Positions 17,201 through 26,394 of a DNA stretch of 64,000 bases are shown here, one piece after another. The position numbers and the translations under genes were made by a program. Position 1 is the stretch's first letter, and the number at the start of each line of letters is the position of its first letter. Source of the DNA: Nitrospira lenta (lineage in GTDB: Bacteria; Nitrospirota; Nitrospiria; Nitrospirales; Nitrospiraceae); contig NZ_OUNR01000012.1 in the NCBI RefSeq assembly GCF_900403705.1, forward strand, positions 62,001 through 126,000. Direction: 5' to 3'. A model generated the notes under the pieces. That model was not told the DNA's origin. It worked only from the letters and a program-made list of their open reading frames with translations, and did not search any database.

Positions 17201-20200
17201 CATCGATGAACACAGCCGCATCATTGGCTGGAACCCCCAAGCGGAGACCATGTTCGGCTATTCCGCTCAAGACGCACTGGGGCTGCCCTTACAACAAACC
17301 ATTATCCCCGCTCGATACCGCCAGGCCCATACCCAGGGGATGGAGCGCCTGCTGCAAGGCGGCAAGAGTTCGACGATACGCCGCCGCTTTGAATTCTTCG
17401 CGCTTCATCGAAGCGGGCACGAATTTCCTGTCGAATTCGCCATTGCCGCATCGTACGTCGACGGCCAGCCGATGTTCACCGCCTTCATCCGCGACATCAC
17501 CGAACGCAAGCAGGCGGAGCACCGATTACGACTCACACAATTCACGATCGATCACGCCGTGGAGGCAATTTATTGGATCGATCCGCAGGCGAACATTGTG
17601 GATGTGAACGAGGCGGCCAGCGAGATGCTGGGATACTCGAAAGAGGATCTCTGCACGATGACCATCCATGATCTCAATCCTGATTTCCAGGCCGACATGT
17701 GGCCGGACTTTTGGACAGAGACGCAACAACGGGGCACCATGGTTTTCGAAACGTCCCATCGAACCCGCGACGGCCACCTGCTCCCGGTCGAAATACAGGT
17801 CAACTATCTTTCCTACGAAGGGCAGGAATTCCACTGTGCCTTCGTGCGCGACATCACCGAGCGCAAAAGAGACCAAGAAGAGCTTCGCCGGTCGAAAACG
17901 AGGCTGACCTTCATCCTGGAAAACAATCCGGCCGTGGTCTATACCCGGCAGGTGGGACACGGCTGGCCCATTACCTTCATTACGCCCAACGTCTACGAGC
18001 TGCTCGGCTACACCAGCACCGATATCCTGACCAATCCCGATCGCCTCGACCAGTCGATTCATCCCGACGATGATCCGGACATCATGACGACGGGGATGCC
18101 GCAACTGCTCAGTAATGGAGCCCAGACGTTTGTGTATCGTCTCCGCCGCCACGATGGCAGCTACTGCTGGATCGAGAACCGCGCCCGTTTGAACGACGAT
18201 GGACAAGGCACCCTGCAGATCGTCGGGACGATGCTCGATATCACGCAACGCAAACAGGCTGAGGAGGCCCTGACCACGAGCGAGCGCCAGCTCCGTACCG
18301 TGCTCGATTCATTGCCGATCGGCGTCTGGTTTACCGATCGCACCGGCAGGACCCTCCTCGCCAATCCAGCCGCCAAGCAGATCTGGTCGAACATCAAGCA
18401 AGTCGGGTTGCAATCCCAGGAAAACCCGTCCGGCTGGTGGGAGACACTGGAGCCCGCCAGTGAACCCCACCGCTGGGCCTTGAGCCACGCGCTCACCACA
18501 GGAGCGGCCTCGCTCAACGAGACCTTGGACCTGGAGGATCTCGATGGCAGAAGGAAAACGATTCGCAATACGACAGTCCCGGTGAAGGATGAGTCCGGGA
18601 CCACGATCGGCGCCGTGATTCTAAACGAAGATCTGACCGACCTTCGGCGCATCCAAGAAGCGCTGAAACTCACGCAATTCTCCGTGGATCATGCCGTCGA
18701 GGCATTTTTCTGGATCGGCCAGAACGCCAACATTCTACACGTGAATGAGGCGGCTTGCCGCATGCTCGAATACACCAGCGATGAACTCACGCACATGACC
18801 GTGCACGACATCGACCCGAACTTTACTCTGGAAGCGTGGGCAGCCCATTGGGAAGAGTTGAAGAAGAACGGCGCCTTGACGTTTGAATCGAAGCACTGGT
18901 CGAGAACCGGCCGCGTGCTGGACACGGAAGTCACCATCAGCTATCTGCAGTACGAAGGCAGCGAATACACCTGTGCCATCATTCGGGATATCGGGGAGCG
19001 CAAGCAGGCCGAAGAAGCCTTGCGTCAAAGCGAAGAACGGTTCCGGCTGCTGGTCGAAGGCGCGCCGCTAGGGATCGCGCTGCTCGACGAACATTTTTGC
19101 TATGTGAAGGTGAACCAAGCCTTTTGCAACTTGGTGGGATACCGCGAGGAAGAAATTCTCGGACAGACCTCGGCCCTCTTCATCCATTCGGACGATCGCG
19201 GCTCCAACTTGGCCCTGGCCGCTGAAGCCCATCGAGAGCGGACCAGCCATCGGCTGGAAAAACGGTATATTCGGAAAAACCAACAGCCCATCTGGGTCAC
19301 GGTGAATGCCACCAGCCTTCCCCTTCGCGGGAACACGGGTCATCACATGGTCGCCATCATCGAAGACATCACCGAACGGAAGCAGCTCGCCGAGCGGGAA
19401 GCCTCCCGCGTCAGACAACTGAAGAAACTCTCTGAGCTCAGCATGACACTGTCGGGCGATCCGGCCGTGGTGTTCGATCAAGTCGTCCGTATCATCGGCG
19501 AACTTTTCGACGTTCAGGTTGTCTGCTTATCAGAAATCGTCGGCGCAGAACTGCATTTTAAATCGATCTATATCGACGGCCAGATTGTGAGGAGCGAGGA
19601 GCGCTCCTCCTTGGACATTACCCCCTGCGCCACCGTTGTGCACGCCAAAGATAGACAGATGTATGACCGCGTCATGGAGCGCTTTCCTCACGCGACGCTG
19701 CTCAAAGACCACGACGCGTACATGTACTATGGGTTCCCGGCGTTGGACAATCACGGCACCGTCGTCGCCGTCACCTGCCTCCTCGACAGCACCCTGCGCG
19801 AGTTCGCCGACGAGGAGCACGAACTCTTGCGGATCATCGGCCAGCGAATCGCCGTCGAGATCGAACGCAGCCGTCACATCAGCGAAAAACAACAGGCCGA
19901 GGATGCGCTTCGGCAAAATCATGCCTTGCTCTCGGCCATCATGGACGCCACAATGGACGTCGTCTTTGTCAAAGATCTGGGAGGGCGATATCTCCATATG
20001 AATCCCGCCGGTGCCCGTGTCGTCGGGCTGTCCCCTCAGGAGATCGTCGGGAAGCACGACACCGCTATTTGGCCGGCCGACCTCGCCGCCTGCTGCCAAG
20101 ACACCGACCGGCTGACCATCGCGACCGGATGCATACAGACCAGAGAAGAGAGTACGCTCGCCAATGGGAAGCGCATCACGTATCTCACTTCCAAGGCCCC

Positions 20201-21338
20201 CTACCGCGATGCCGCCGGCCACATGATCGGCATCATCGGCGTCGCCCATGACATCTCACAGATCAAGCAGTCTGAAGAAGACCTGCGGCGCTCCCATGCA
20301 TTCATCCGGCAAATCATCGACACCGACCCCAATTTCATCTATGCGAAAGACCGTGACGGACGCTTTACGCTCGTCAACAAGGCCGTGGCCGACTCCTATG
20401 GCACCACGGTAGACCAGCTGACCGGCAAAACCGATGCGGACTTCCATTCCAATGCACAGGGACTCGCACGCTTCAGAAACATCGACCTTGAAGTATTGGA
20501 CTCTCTTCGCGAACAGTTTGTTCCTGAAGAAATGATCACCGACGCGGCGGGACGCACCCGCTGGCTTCAAACCGTCAGACGACCCATCATTGATGAATCG
20601 GGCCGGGCGACCATGGTGCTCGGCGCCTGCACCGATATCACCGAACGCAAACGGATGGAAGAAACGCTTCGGCAACGGGAGCGCGACCTCCGCTCCGCGC
20701 TCGATGAGCGGGAACGCATCAGCCAGGATCTTCACGACGGCATTCTTCAATCCCTCTACGCGGTCGGGCTCGGACTGGAAGCCTGCAAGCCCCTCATGAC
20801 TCAACGGTCGTATAAAAAAGCCGCCGCGTCGATGGACCGGGCGATCGGACACTTGAATCGCGTCATGAGCGAGGTGCGAAATTTCATTGCCGGGCTGGAG
20901 TCTCAAATTCTCCAGGGCAGCACGTTTCCAATGGCGCTGCGGACCATGGTGCTGACACTCACCGCAGACCATCCGATTCCCTGCGCCCTCACGATCGATG
21001 AGAGTCTGATCAACACCTTTTCCACCGAACAGGCGCTGCATCTACTTCATATCGTCCGCGAAGCCCTGAGCAATGGCCTCCGCCACGCCGGCGCCACGAA
21101 AACGACGGTCTCCTTGAAATCGCTGTCTCAATCCATCCGCCTCACCATCGCCGACAACGGAAGAGGGTTCGACCCCGCCAGCCTGCGCGGGGCGGGGCAC
21201 GGCCTGACGAACATGGAGGCCCGAGCCCGGAAAATCGGCGGACGGTTCGCAATCAAATCCGTTCTGCAACACGGTACCCGCATCACCATCGATTTACCGA
21301 AGCGATCCACCGAAGGAGACCCGCCATGCCGAAAGTGA
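14208..21338 (+). CDS. giant PAS/GAF multidomain sensor histidine kinase (HisKA_3 type)
   Basis: A 2376-aa soluble sensor kinase. In order: a short coiled coil (1-50), a GAF domain (about 55-205), twelve PAS/PAC units (about 217-1730), a second GAF (about 1740-1895), two more PAS units (about 1900-2150), a NarX/DesK-type HisKA_3 dimerisation domain with phospho-acceptor His2176 (DLHDGILQSL) and a HATPase_c domain (NGRGFD, GHGLTNM). Most PAS units end in DITERKQAE, the PAC-to-helix linker. There is no membrane segment, so it is cytoplasmic. Three PAS units (near 217, 1111 and 1488) share TQFxxDHAV and look like internal duplicates. It overlaps the following NarL-type regulator by 13 bases, its likely partner. 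Ligands are unknown. Confidence 0.92.
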   Translation: MSGTGHLPELESLRSQVADLARELAERDQATQTRQQGLDSELQGLRQQADLLQAIMEGTAADTGDDFFASLAMQLTSTLRMQYTIIGEVLERTPARIRTLAVSSGGTLLDNFEYDLAPAPCGTGLTESFWCFEQGVQALFPNFPPLAAMGVESHSGVSIRDKQGKVVGLIVVMDTKPIAHRERLQTLLRVFAPRVAAELQRTQAEAARDEAEHRLRFTQFAVDHAVDGVLWADESRRFIYANDAVCRSLGYSRDELLSLRIADIAPYHDPECFQRRLDEIKQGGAAIYESVHRRKDGTVFPVETSVTYLEHEGNGYTCGIIRDITARQRIEHERSLALADLQNITETVPDIMFTLDTGGNLIRWNGRLIAVTGYRPEELLNKPALAFVPVEERAQTAEAIQQAFMEGHAELDGHLLTRTGHTIPYHWTGAVLRDSSGQIIGITGIGRDVSERTEAAESLHHQRQHLLEAQALAHLGSWEWDIESGETNWSEEQFRIFGHEPGAIAVTYDTFLAALLPDDHDRVLAAVNDALLGKSPLDLECRIVRPNGDIRVIHMRADVQRDATAHPIGMAGTALDITARTHTEEALRTSEERWHLAVQGSNDGIWDWNIHAGEIFFSARWKAMRGFADHEVRNHIDEWRSRIHPDDLDHVLQSIDRYLTKQTSAFCEEYRVQRKDGSYMWILDRGVALWAEDGTPVRMTGSESDVTDRKLMEQALCASETRFASFMTHLPGAAFIKDAAGRHIFANQGFEQVLGLKRNDWYLKTNEELFPPPIAAVLSQHDQALRMQEHPLEIVETTLHKNETRHWLVKKYKIPSESTSPGFIGGIAIDITERKQAEAALVASEEQLRLAIEGSTDALWDARVGTDHHWTDPAVHLWWSPRIRQWLQLSDAERFTTVGEWAARLHPDDTAPVMAALAAHVEGHHAPYDIEYRLRTNDDTYLWVRGRGQAQWDEQGRPFRMSGSCQDITARKQADMALRENEARTRAILETALDAVISIDEHSRIIGWNPQAETMFGYSAQDALGLPLQQTIIPARYRQAHTQGMERLLQGGKSSTIRRRFEFFALHRSGHEFPVEFAIAASYVDGQPMFTAFIRDITERKQAEHRLRLTQFTIDHAVEAIYWIDPQANIVDVNEAASEMLGYSKEDLCTMTIHDLNPDFQADMWPDFWTETQQRGTMVFETSHRTRDGHLLPVEIQVNYLSYEGQEFHCAFVRDITERKRDQEELRRSKTRLTFILENNPAVVYTRQVGHGWPITFITPNVYELLGYTSTDILTNPDRLDQSIHPDDDPDIMTTGMPQLLSNGAQTFVYRLRRHDGSYCWIENRARLNDDGQGTLQIVGTMLDITQRKQAEEALTTSERQLRTVLDSLPIGVWFTDRTGRTLLANPAAKQIWSNIKQVGLQSQENPSGWWETLEPASEPHRWALSHALTTGAASLNETLDLEDLDGRRKTIRNTTVPVKDESGTTIGAVILNEDLTDLRRIQEALKLTQFSVDHAVEAFFWIGQNANILHVNEAACRMLEYTSDELTHMTVHDIDPNFTLEAWAAHWEELKKNGALTFESKHWSRTGRVLDTEVTISYLQYEGSEYTCAIIRDIGERKQAEEALRQSEERFRLLVEGAPLGIALLDEHFCYVKVNQAFCNLVGYREEEILGQTSALFIHSDDRGSNLALAAEAHRERTSHRLEKRYIRKNQQPIWVTVNATSLPLRGNTGHHMVAIIEDITERKQLAEREASRVRQLKKLSELSMTLSGDPAVVFDQVVRIIGELFDVQVVCLSEIVGAELHFKSIYIDGQIVRSEERSSLDITPCATVVHAKDRQMYDRVMERFPHATLLKDHDAYMYYGFPALDNHGTVVAVTCLLDSTLREFADEEHELLRIIGQRIAVEIERSRHISEKQQAEDALRQNHALLSAIMDATMDVVFVKDLGGRYLHMNPAGARVVGLSPQEIVGKHDTAIWPADLAACCQDTDRLTIATGCIQTREESTLANGKRITYLTSKAPYRDAAGHMIGIIGVAHDISQIKQSEEDLRRSHAFIRQIIDTDPNFIYAKDRDGRFTLVNKAVADSYGTTVDQLTGKTDADFHSNAQGLARFRNIDLEVLDSLREQFVPEEMITDAAGRTRWLQTVRRPIIDESGRATMVLGACTDITERKRMEETLRQRERDLRSALDERERISQDLHDGILQSLYAVGLGLEACKPLMTQRSYKKAAASMDRAIGHLNRVMSEVRNFIAGLESQILQGSTFPMALRTMVLTLTADHPIPCALTIDESLINTFSTEQALHLLHIVREALSNGLRHAGATKTTVSLKSLSQSIRLTIADNGRGFDPASLRGAGHGLTNMEARARKIGGRFAIKSVLQHGTRITIDLPKRSTEGDPPCRK

Positions 21339-21982
21339 AAACGATTGCGGTCCGCCTGCTGCTTGTCGATGATCATGAGGTCGTCCGGGTCGGGCTTCGC
21401 ACCGTCCTCACCCAACACGAGCACGTCACGGTCGTCGGAGAATCCTCGACCGTCACCGATGCGGTGCGGGATGCGGCACAGCTGCATCCGGACGTCATTC
21501 TCATGGACGTGCGGCTCCCGGACGGATCCGGCGTGGATGCCTGCCGGGAAATTCTCGCGGCCCATCCCCACATGCGTGTCATTTTTCTGACCTCCTATGC
21601 CGATGACGATTCGGTCCTCGCCGCAGTACTGGCCGGCGCACACGGCTATGTGCTGAAAGAGATCGATTCGGCCGCGCTGCTCCGCGCGGTGCATGCGGTG
21701 GCAGAAGGACACTCCATTCTCGATCCCTCTGTCACGGAACGGGCGCTCAAATGGCTGCGCGGCATCGGCAAAGGCTCAGTCCCTCCGGGAACCGAGCCCT
21801 TGTCTCCCCAAGAGGAGCGAGTGCTGGCCCTGGTCGCAGAAGGTCAAACCAACAAGGAAATCGCCACAGCCCTCAACCTCAGTGATAAAACAGTCAAAAA
21901 TTATCTCGCCAATGTCTTCCAGAAACTTCGCGTCACACGGCGGGCCCAAGCCGCTGCATTCTTCGCCAAGAGGAAGCAATAG
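21326..21982 (+). CDS. NarL/FixJ-family response regulator
   Basis: A 218-aa regulator: receiver domain (LLLVDDHEVVR start, phospho-acceptor Asp in ILMDVRLPDG, Lys in YVLKEID) and a C-terminal LuxR-type HTH (LSPQEERVLALVAEGQTNKEIATALNLSDKTVKNYLANVFQKL). On phosphorylation such proteins dimerise and bind promoters. The ATG lies inside the last codons of the giant kinase gene, so translation is coupled and it is the obvious partner. No target site can be named. Confidence 0.93.
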   Translation: MPKVKTIAVRLLLVDDHEVVRVGLRTVLTQHEHVTVVGESSTVTDAVRDAAQLHPDVILMDVRLPDGSGVDACREILAAHPHMRVIFLTSYADDDSVLAAVLAGAHGYVLKEIDSAALLRAVHAVAEGHSILDPSVTERALKWLRGIGKGSVPPGTEPLSPQEERVLALVAEGQTNKEIATALNLSDKTVKNYLANVFQKLRVTRRAQAAAFFAKRKQ

Positions 21983-22271
21983 CTGGAGTCGGACGGCTCT
22001 ACTTCGGTAGGTCCTATTTTTCTTTGCAGATCACGCGTCTACCTCTAGGCTATTCGCAGGATTTTCTTTATACTTATCCATATTCTATGGTTTGTTTTGC
22101 ACTTATCCCTCGTTGCTCTTCCCCGGCGATGCTGTTTGGCCCTTCTGCGTATCAATTGGCGCGCCTCTTTTTTATGGAACCGTCGCGCCTGAGTATCGGG
22201 CCTCGATCAAACCGCGAACGCCTGATCACGAAGCCCCACATGCCACACCTGGCGACGTATTGGAGCCTGGC

Positions 22272-25200
22272 ATGGATGTAACCGGAAACCTCTTGTTCGG
22301 CAGCGCCCTGCTCTCCGGGGCGGCTCTCTGGGGCTTTGTTCGTGAACGGCGGCACTCGCTGCTTCAAACGAGGGTGATTGCCGCCACAAGCGCCAGCGTG
22401 CTGGTCACCGATGCCTCCGTCCCCCGCCATCCGATCATCCAGGCGAATCCGGCATTCCGGCTCCTGACCGGCTACGCAGAGAGCGAGATCTTGGGACAAT
22501 CGACACATTTTCTGAACGGCTCTCACACCGATCGCACGGCGATGGAGAAAATCGGGCTGGCCCTTCAGGACAGCCGGGCCTGTCGCGTCACCGTCCGCCA
22601 CTACCGGAAGAACGGCACGCCATTCTGGAACGAAATCACGCTCTCCCCCGTCAAGAATCGGGCGGGAACCGTGATCCGGTTTATCTGGGTGATGAATGAT
22701 GTCACCCAGCGGCAGCAGGCAGAAGACGCGCTCAAACACACGCACGACCCCTCGCACCTATTGGCTGAGTTCATGGCCGAAGCCATTCTGGTGATCGGCG
22801 AAGACAACCGCATTGTGTACGTCAATGCCGCCGGGATTGAACTACTCGGAGCGACTTCTCCGGAACAGCTCGTTGGAAATCCCCTAGCGGCGATCCTGCC
22901 CCCTGACCGGCAAGAGGCCGCTCGGCACCGCCTGCAGCGCCTGCGCGGCTCAGAAGAGCCGCGCACCTCATACGAAGAGCGAGTCGTCTGCTTGGATTCG
23001 CACACACTGCACAAAGTCATCCCGGTCATGGTCTCCGCCTCCCTCGTGCTCTGGAAAGGCAAGGCTTCCGTTCTCCTACGCCTTTCCAACACACCTCTGC
23101 ACAATCCGGTCGACGCCACCCCCGAAGACGATAAAGCCCATCTGCAATCCGCTCAGGCGATCGCCCATCTCGGCAGTTGGGAATGGAACATTCTCGATCA
23201 GACAGAACTCTGGTCCGATGAACAATGCCGGATCTTCGGCTACGAGCCGGGGTCCCTGACACCTACGTACGAAATCTTTAAGTCCGCCCTCCATCCGGAC
23301 GATCGTGACCGCGTGCTCACCGCCGTCGAGAACGCGCTTCAGTTTGATACTCCATACGATGTGGACTGCCGCATCATCCGGCCGAGTAAAGACATCCGTT
23401 TCGTTCGATGCCGAGGCATCGTCATACGTAATGAGACCCATCAGCCCATTCGCATGTCGGGAACGGTGCAAGACTTAACCGACTACAGGCTGATTGAGGA
23501 AATCGCGAAGGAACGAGATCTTCAGTTCCAACTGGTGGTGGAATCCGCCCCCAACGGCATTCTCCTGACTTCGGAGGATGGCACCATCACGCTGGCGAAT
23601 GCGACGCTCGAAAAGATCTTCGGCTACGGGCACGGCGAACTCATCGGCCACTCGGTCGATATTCTGGTGCCGAGTGAATTCAAGTCCACCCACGCCGATC
23701 ATCGCCGAAGCTTCTTCTCCTCACCCGTCTCTCGCCCGATGGGCGCAGGCCGCGAGTTTCTCGCGCGACGGAAAGATGGGACGGAGATCTCCGTTGAAAT
23801 CGGACTCGCCCCGCTGCGCACGTCGACCGGAGTTCATGTCCTCGCCACTATCGTGGATATCTCCGCTCGCAAAGCTCTGGACGAGCTGCTGCGTGAAAAA
23901 GACGCCTTGAACCAAGCCGTGCTCGATTCACTGACGGCTGAAGTCGCCGTGCTCGACCAGGCCGGCCAGATCACGGCCGTCAACACCGCGTGGCGGCAAT
24001 TCGGACCGAACGCGTCCGGCGAATCCGCTTCGATCTCACCGGGGCAAAATTATCTTGTCAGCCTCAAGAATGCGGCCCAAGGGGGCGATGCCACGGCGCA
24101 GAACGCGCTGGAAGGGATCGAGGCCGTCCGGGCAGGGACTCGCGACCGCTTCTCTCTGGAATATCCCAGCCAGACATCCACTGACGCTCGGTGGTTTGCC
24201 ATGACCGTCATGCCGCTTCACGGCCCCTGGGACGGATTGGTCGTCACGCACGAAGACATCTCGGCCCGCAAGCAGGCGGAACAAGAACGAGAACACCTCA
24301 TTACGCAAACGCAACACCTCCAAAAAATGCAGGCGATCGGGACCTTGGCCGGCGGAATTGCGCATGAGTTCAACAATAGTCTGACCGCCGTCCTTGGGTT
24401 CAGTGAACTGGCCCTCAAAGCCATCTCCAAAGATCACAAGGTCCGGCGACACCTCGATCAGATCATTGCCGCAGGACGGAAGTCCCGCGACCTGGTCCAT
24501 CAACTCCTCACGTTCAGTCAACAAGGACGCCATCTCAAACGTCCGCTCTCGTTGCACATCCTCATCAAAGAATCACTGAAACTGCTCCGGCCGCTGGTCC
24601 CCTCCTGGGTCCATCTGAACGAGCGCATCCATGTGCCGACGCCGCCGGTGTCCGCCGATTCGTCTCAGATGCATCAGATGCTGCTCAATCTTGTGGAGAA
24701 CGCGTTGCGCGCGATGCAGAAAACTGGCGGAACCCTTACCGTCGCGCTGGAGGAAATCCAGGTCGCACAACTGCGAGTCGGCCCTCAGGCGCGACTAGAA
24801 CCCGGCACCTATGCTCGGCTGATGGTCCAGGATACGGGGGAAGGTATGCTGCCTGAGATTCAGGAACGCATCTTCGATCCCTTCTTTACCACGAAGGATC
24901 TTGGCACAGGGTGCGGCATGGGCCTCGCGGTCGTGCACGGCATCATCACGGCCCATGGGGGAACCATTTTCGTGGACAGCGCCCCGGGAACCGGCACGAC
25001 CGTGGAAGTCTACCTGCCGATTATCCCTGCCCAGAACGCCCCTGCCGTCTCCCCCGGCACCGAAGAGCCGCTTCCGCAAGGGCATGAATGCGTTCTCTTT
25101 GTCGACGATGAGGAATCCCTTGCCCGTTTTGGAGGGGAGATGCTAGAGTCGCTGGGATACTATGCCGTGGTGCGCATGAGTGCATCGGAAGCGTTACAGG

Positions 25201-25538
25201 CGTTTCGCATGGCCCCCCAGCGGTTCGACCTTCTGATCACCGACGTCACGATGCCGAACATGAGCGGCGTGGCCCTGGCGAAAGACTGTCGCCTATTGCG
25301 TCCAGATCTTCCCATCATTCTCTGTTCAGGATCGGAGCACACGCTGTCCGCAGAAGCCAAGCAAGTCCAAGGCTTGACCAAGTACGTTCTAAAACCGCTG
25401 CTGCTGCAGGATGTGGCACGCACTATCAGACAAGTGCTGGACCAAGCAGCCTCGGAGACTCCGTCAGCCCATCAGCGATACCGTGAACTCGCCCGCGAAC
25501 TTGTTGAGGAACACGATGCCATCAGTCCTAGTCGTTGA
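22272..25538 (+). CDS. PAS-rich hybrid histidine kinase with LOV-like first domain
   Basis: A 1088-aa kinase. It has an N-terminal hydrophobic segment (LLFGSALLSGAALWGFV) that may anchor it, five PAS units, HisKA with His698 (GGIAHEFNN), HATPase_c (DTGEGM, GCGMGLAVVHG) and a C-terminal receiver (LFVDDEES, Asp in LITDVTMPNM). The first PAS (about 35-150) is LOV-like (LTGYAESEILG, YRKNGTPFWNEITLSPV) but has GQSTHFLN where LOV photoreceptors have GxNCRFLQ, so Thr78 replaces the Cys. The ATG at 22272 is chosen for a GGAG 6 bases upstream; the frame stays open to a TTG at 22092. It overlaps the CheY-like gene by 23 bases. Confidence 0.9.
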   Translation: MDVTGNLLFGSALLSGAALWGFVRERRHSLLQTRVIAATSASVLVTDASVPRHPIIQANPAFRLLTGYAESEILGQSTHFLNGSHTDRTAMEKIGLALQDSRACRVTVRHYRKNGTPFWNEITLSPVKNRAGTVIRFIWVMNDVTQRQQAEDALKHTHDPSHLLAEFMAEAILVIGEDNRIVYVNAAGIELLGATSPEQLVGNPLAAILPPDRQEAARHRLQRLRGSEEPRTSYEERVVCLDSHTLHKVIPVMVSASLVLWKGKASVLLRLSNTPLHNPVDATPEDDKAHLQSAQAIAHLGSWEWNILDQTELWSDEQCRIFGYEPGSLTPTYEIFKSALHPDDRDRVLTAVENALQFDTPYDVDCRIIRPSKDIRFVRCRGIVIRNETHQPIRMSGTVQDLTDYRLIEEIAKERDLQFQLVVESAPNGILLTSEDGTITLANATLEKIFGYGHGELIGHSVDILVPSEFKSTHADHRRSFFSSPVSRPMGAGREFLARRKDGTEISVEIGLAPLRTSTGVHVLATIVDISARKALDELLREKDALNQAVLDSLTAEVAVLDQAGQITAVNTAWRQFGPNASGESASISPGQNYLVSLKNAAQGGDATAQNALEGIEAVRAGTRDRFSLEYPSQTSTDARWFAMTVMPLHGPWDGLVVTHEDISARKQAEQEREHLITQTQHLQKMQAIGTLAGGIAHEFNNSLTAVLGFSELALKAISKDHKVRRHLDQIIAAGRKSRDLVHQLLTFSQQGRHLKRPLSLHILIKESLKLLRPLVPSWVHLNERIHVPTPPVSADSSQMHQMLLNLVENALRAMQKTGGTLTVALEEIQVAQLRVGPQARLEPGTYARLMVQDTGEGMLPEIQERIFDPFFTTKDLGTGCGMGLAVVHGIITAHGGTIFVDSAPGTGTTVEVYLPIIPAQNAPAVSPGTEEPLPQGHECVLFVDDEESLARFGGEMLESLGYYAVVRMSASEALQAFRMAPQRFDLLITDVTMPNMSGVALAKDCRLLRPDLPIILCSGSEHTLSAEAKQVQGLTKYVLKPLLLQDVARTIRQVLDQAASETPSAHQRYRELARELVEEHDAISPSR

Positions 25539-25887
25539 CGACGAAGATCAAATCCGCCAACTGATCCGAGAGACCTTGGAGCAAGCGGGATACGATGTAC
25601 AGGAAGCCAGCAACGGGAAGCAGGGCCTGGAGCGGTATCGAACCAAACCCACAGATCTCGTGATCATGGACATTCTCATGCCCGATCAAGACGGGCTTGA
25701 AAGCATCATGACGCTGCGCCGCGAGTTCCCGGCTTCGCGTGTCATCGCCATTACCGGTGGTAGCGACATGATCGGCATCTTGAATTTCCTCGATGTGGCT
25801 AAAATGCTGGGAGCCCGACGCACCCTTCAGAAGCCCTTCGATATGCAGACGCTGCTGGATGCGGCGCAATCTGAACTCAGTCACTAG
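25516..25887 (+). CDS. single-domain response regulator (CheY-like)
   Basis: A 123-aa receiver alone: acidic pair in VVDDED, phospho-acceptor Asp in VIMDILMPDQDG, Thr in AITGG and Lys in LQKPF. It has no output domain, so it must act by protein contact or as a phosphate relay, most likely with the hybrid kinase it overlaps by 23 bases. GAGGA precedes the ATG at 25516. Confidence 0.9.
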   Translation: MPSVLVVDDEDQIRQLIRETLEQAGYDVQEASNGKQGLERYRTKPTDLVIMDILMPDQDGLESIMTLRREFPASRVIAITGGSDMIGILNFLDVAKMLGARRTLQKPFDMQTLLDAAQSELSH

Positions 25888-25952
25888 TTCGCGCGCGCAT
25901 CCCTCGGTCCACGTTGACATCACGGCATCCTGCCCTGCACACTGCCGCCTCC

Positions 25953-26390
25953 ATGCCTCCAGCCACTCACAAACTCATGGTGCTGAATACCGGCCTCGGC
26001 ACGCTCGTCGTGGCCATAGGATTCTGGCTGCTCTGGGGCACCCTGGCGCCGGAAGCGATCGCCCTGTGGGTCGCACTGGTCGGGGCGTTTTTATATTGGA
26101 AGTGCCGCACCATCACGGAGATTTGGGCCTGGTCGACACTCCTGCTCGGGCTGGAAAGTTTTGCGTGGCCACTGCAACTGATGGTACAGCTCAAATCCGC
26201 CGCAGCCGGCCCCTCCGATGAAGAGATGGGGACGATCCTCTCCGCCGTGGTCCTGGGTCTGTTCTCTTCGGTCTTTTGGATGTCTTTTTCCTACGGCCTG
26301 TTCAAACGCAAGCCAGAAACACCGGCCTCTCTAACCGATCCCACCACATCGGAACCCACCAAACGGCCATCGCGCCAGAAAAAGCGATAG
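25953..26390 (+). CDS. small membrane protein of unknown function
   Basis: About 145 aa with three hydrophobic segments (LGTLVVAIGFWLLWGTL, EAIALWVALVGAFLYW plus following, and TILSAVVLGLFSSVFWMSFSYGLF) and a basic, hydrophilic tail ending KRPSRQKKR. The start is uncertain: ATG at 25953 or 25977, neither with a clear ribosome binding site. It follows the signalling block on the same strand, 65 bases after the CheY-like gene, and converges on priA. I do not recognise a family. Confidence 0.6.
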   Translation: MPPATHKLMVLNTGLGTLVVAIGFWLLWGTLAPEAIALWVALVGAFLYWKCRTITEIWAWSTLLLGLESFAWPLQLMVQLKSAAAGPSDEEMGTILSAVVLGLFSSVFWMSFSYGLFKRKPETPASLTDPTTSEPTKRPSRQKKR

Positions 26391-26394
26391 TCTC

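Noticed and set aside
14208-21338. PAS repeats as an assembly-generated duplication
   Set aside because: The PAS units differ strongly in sequence; even the closest three are clearly diverged, so they are real ancient duplicates.
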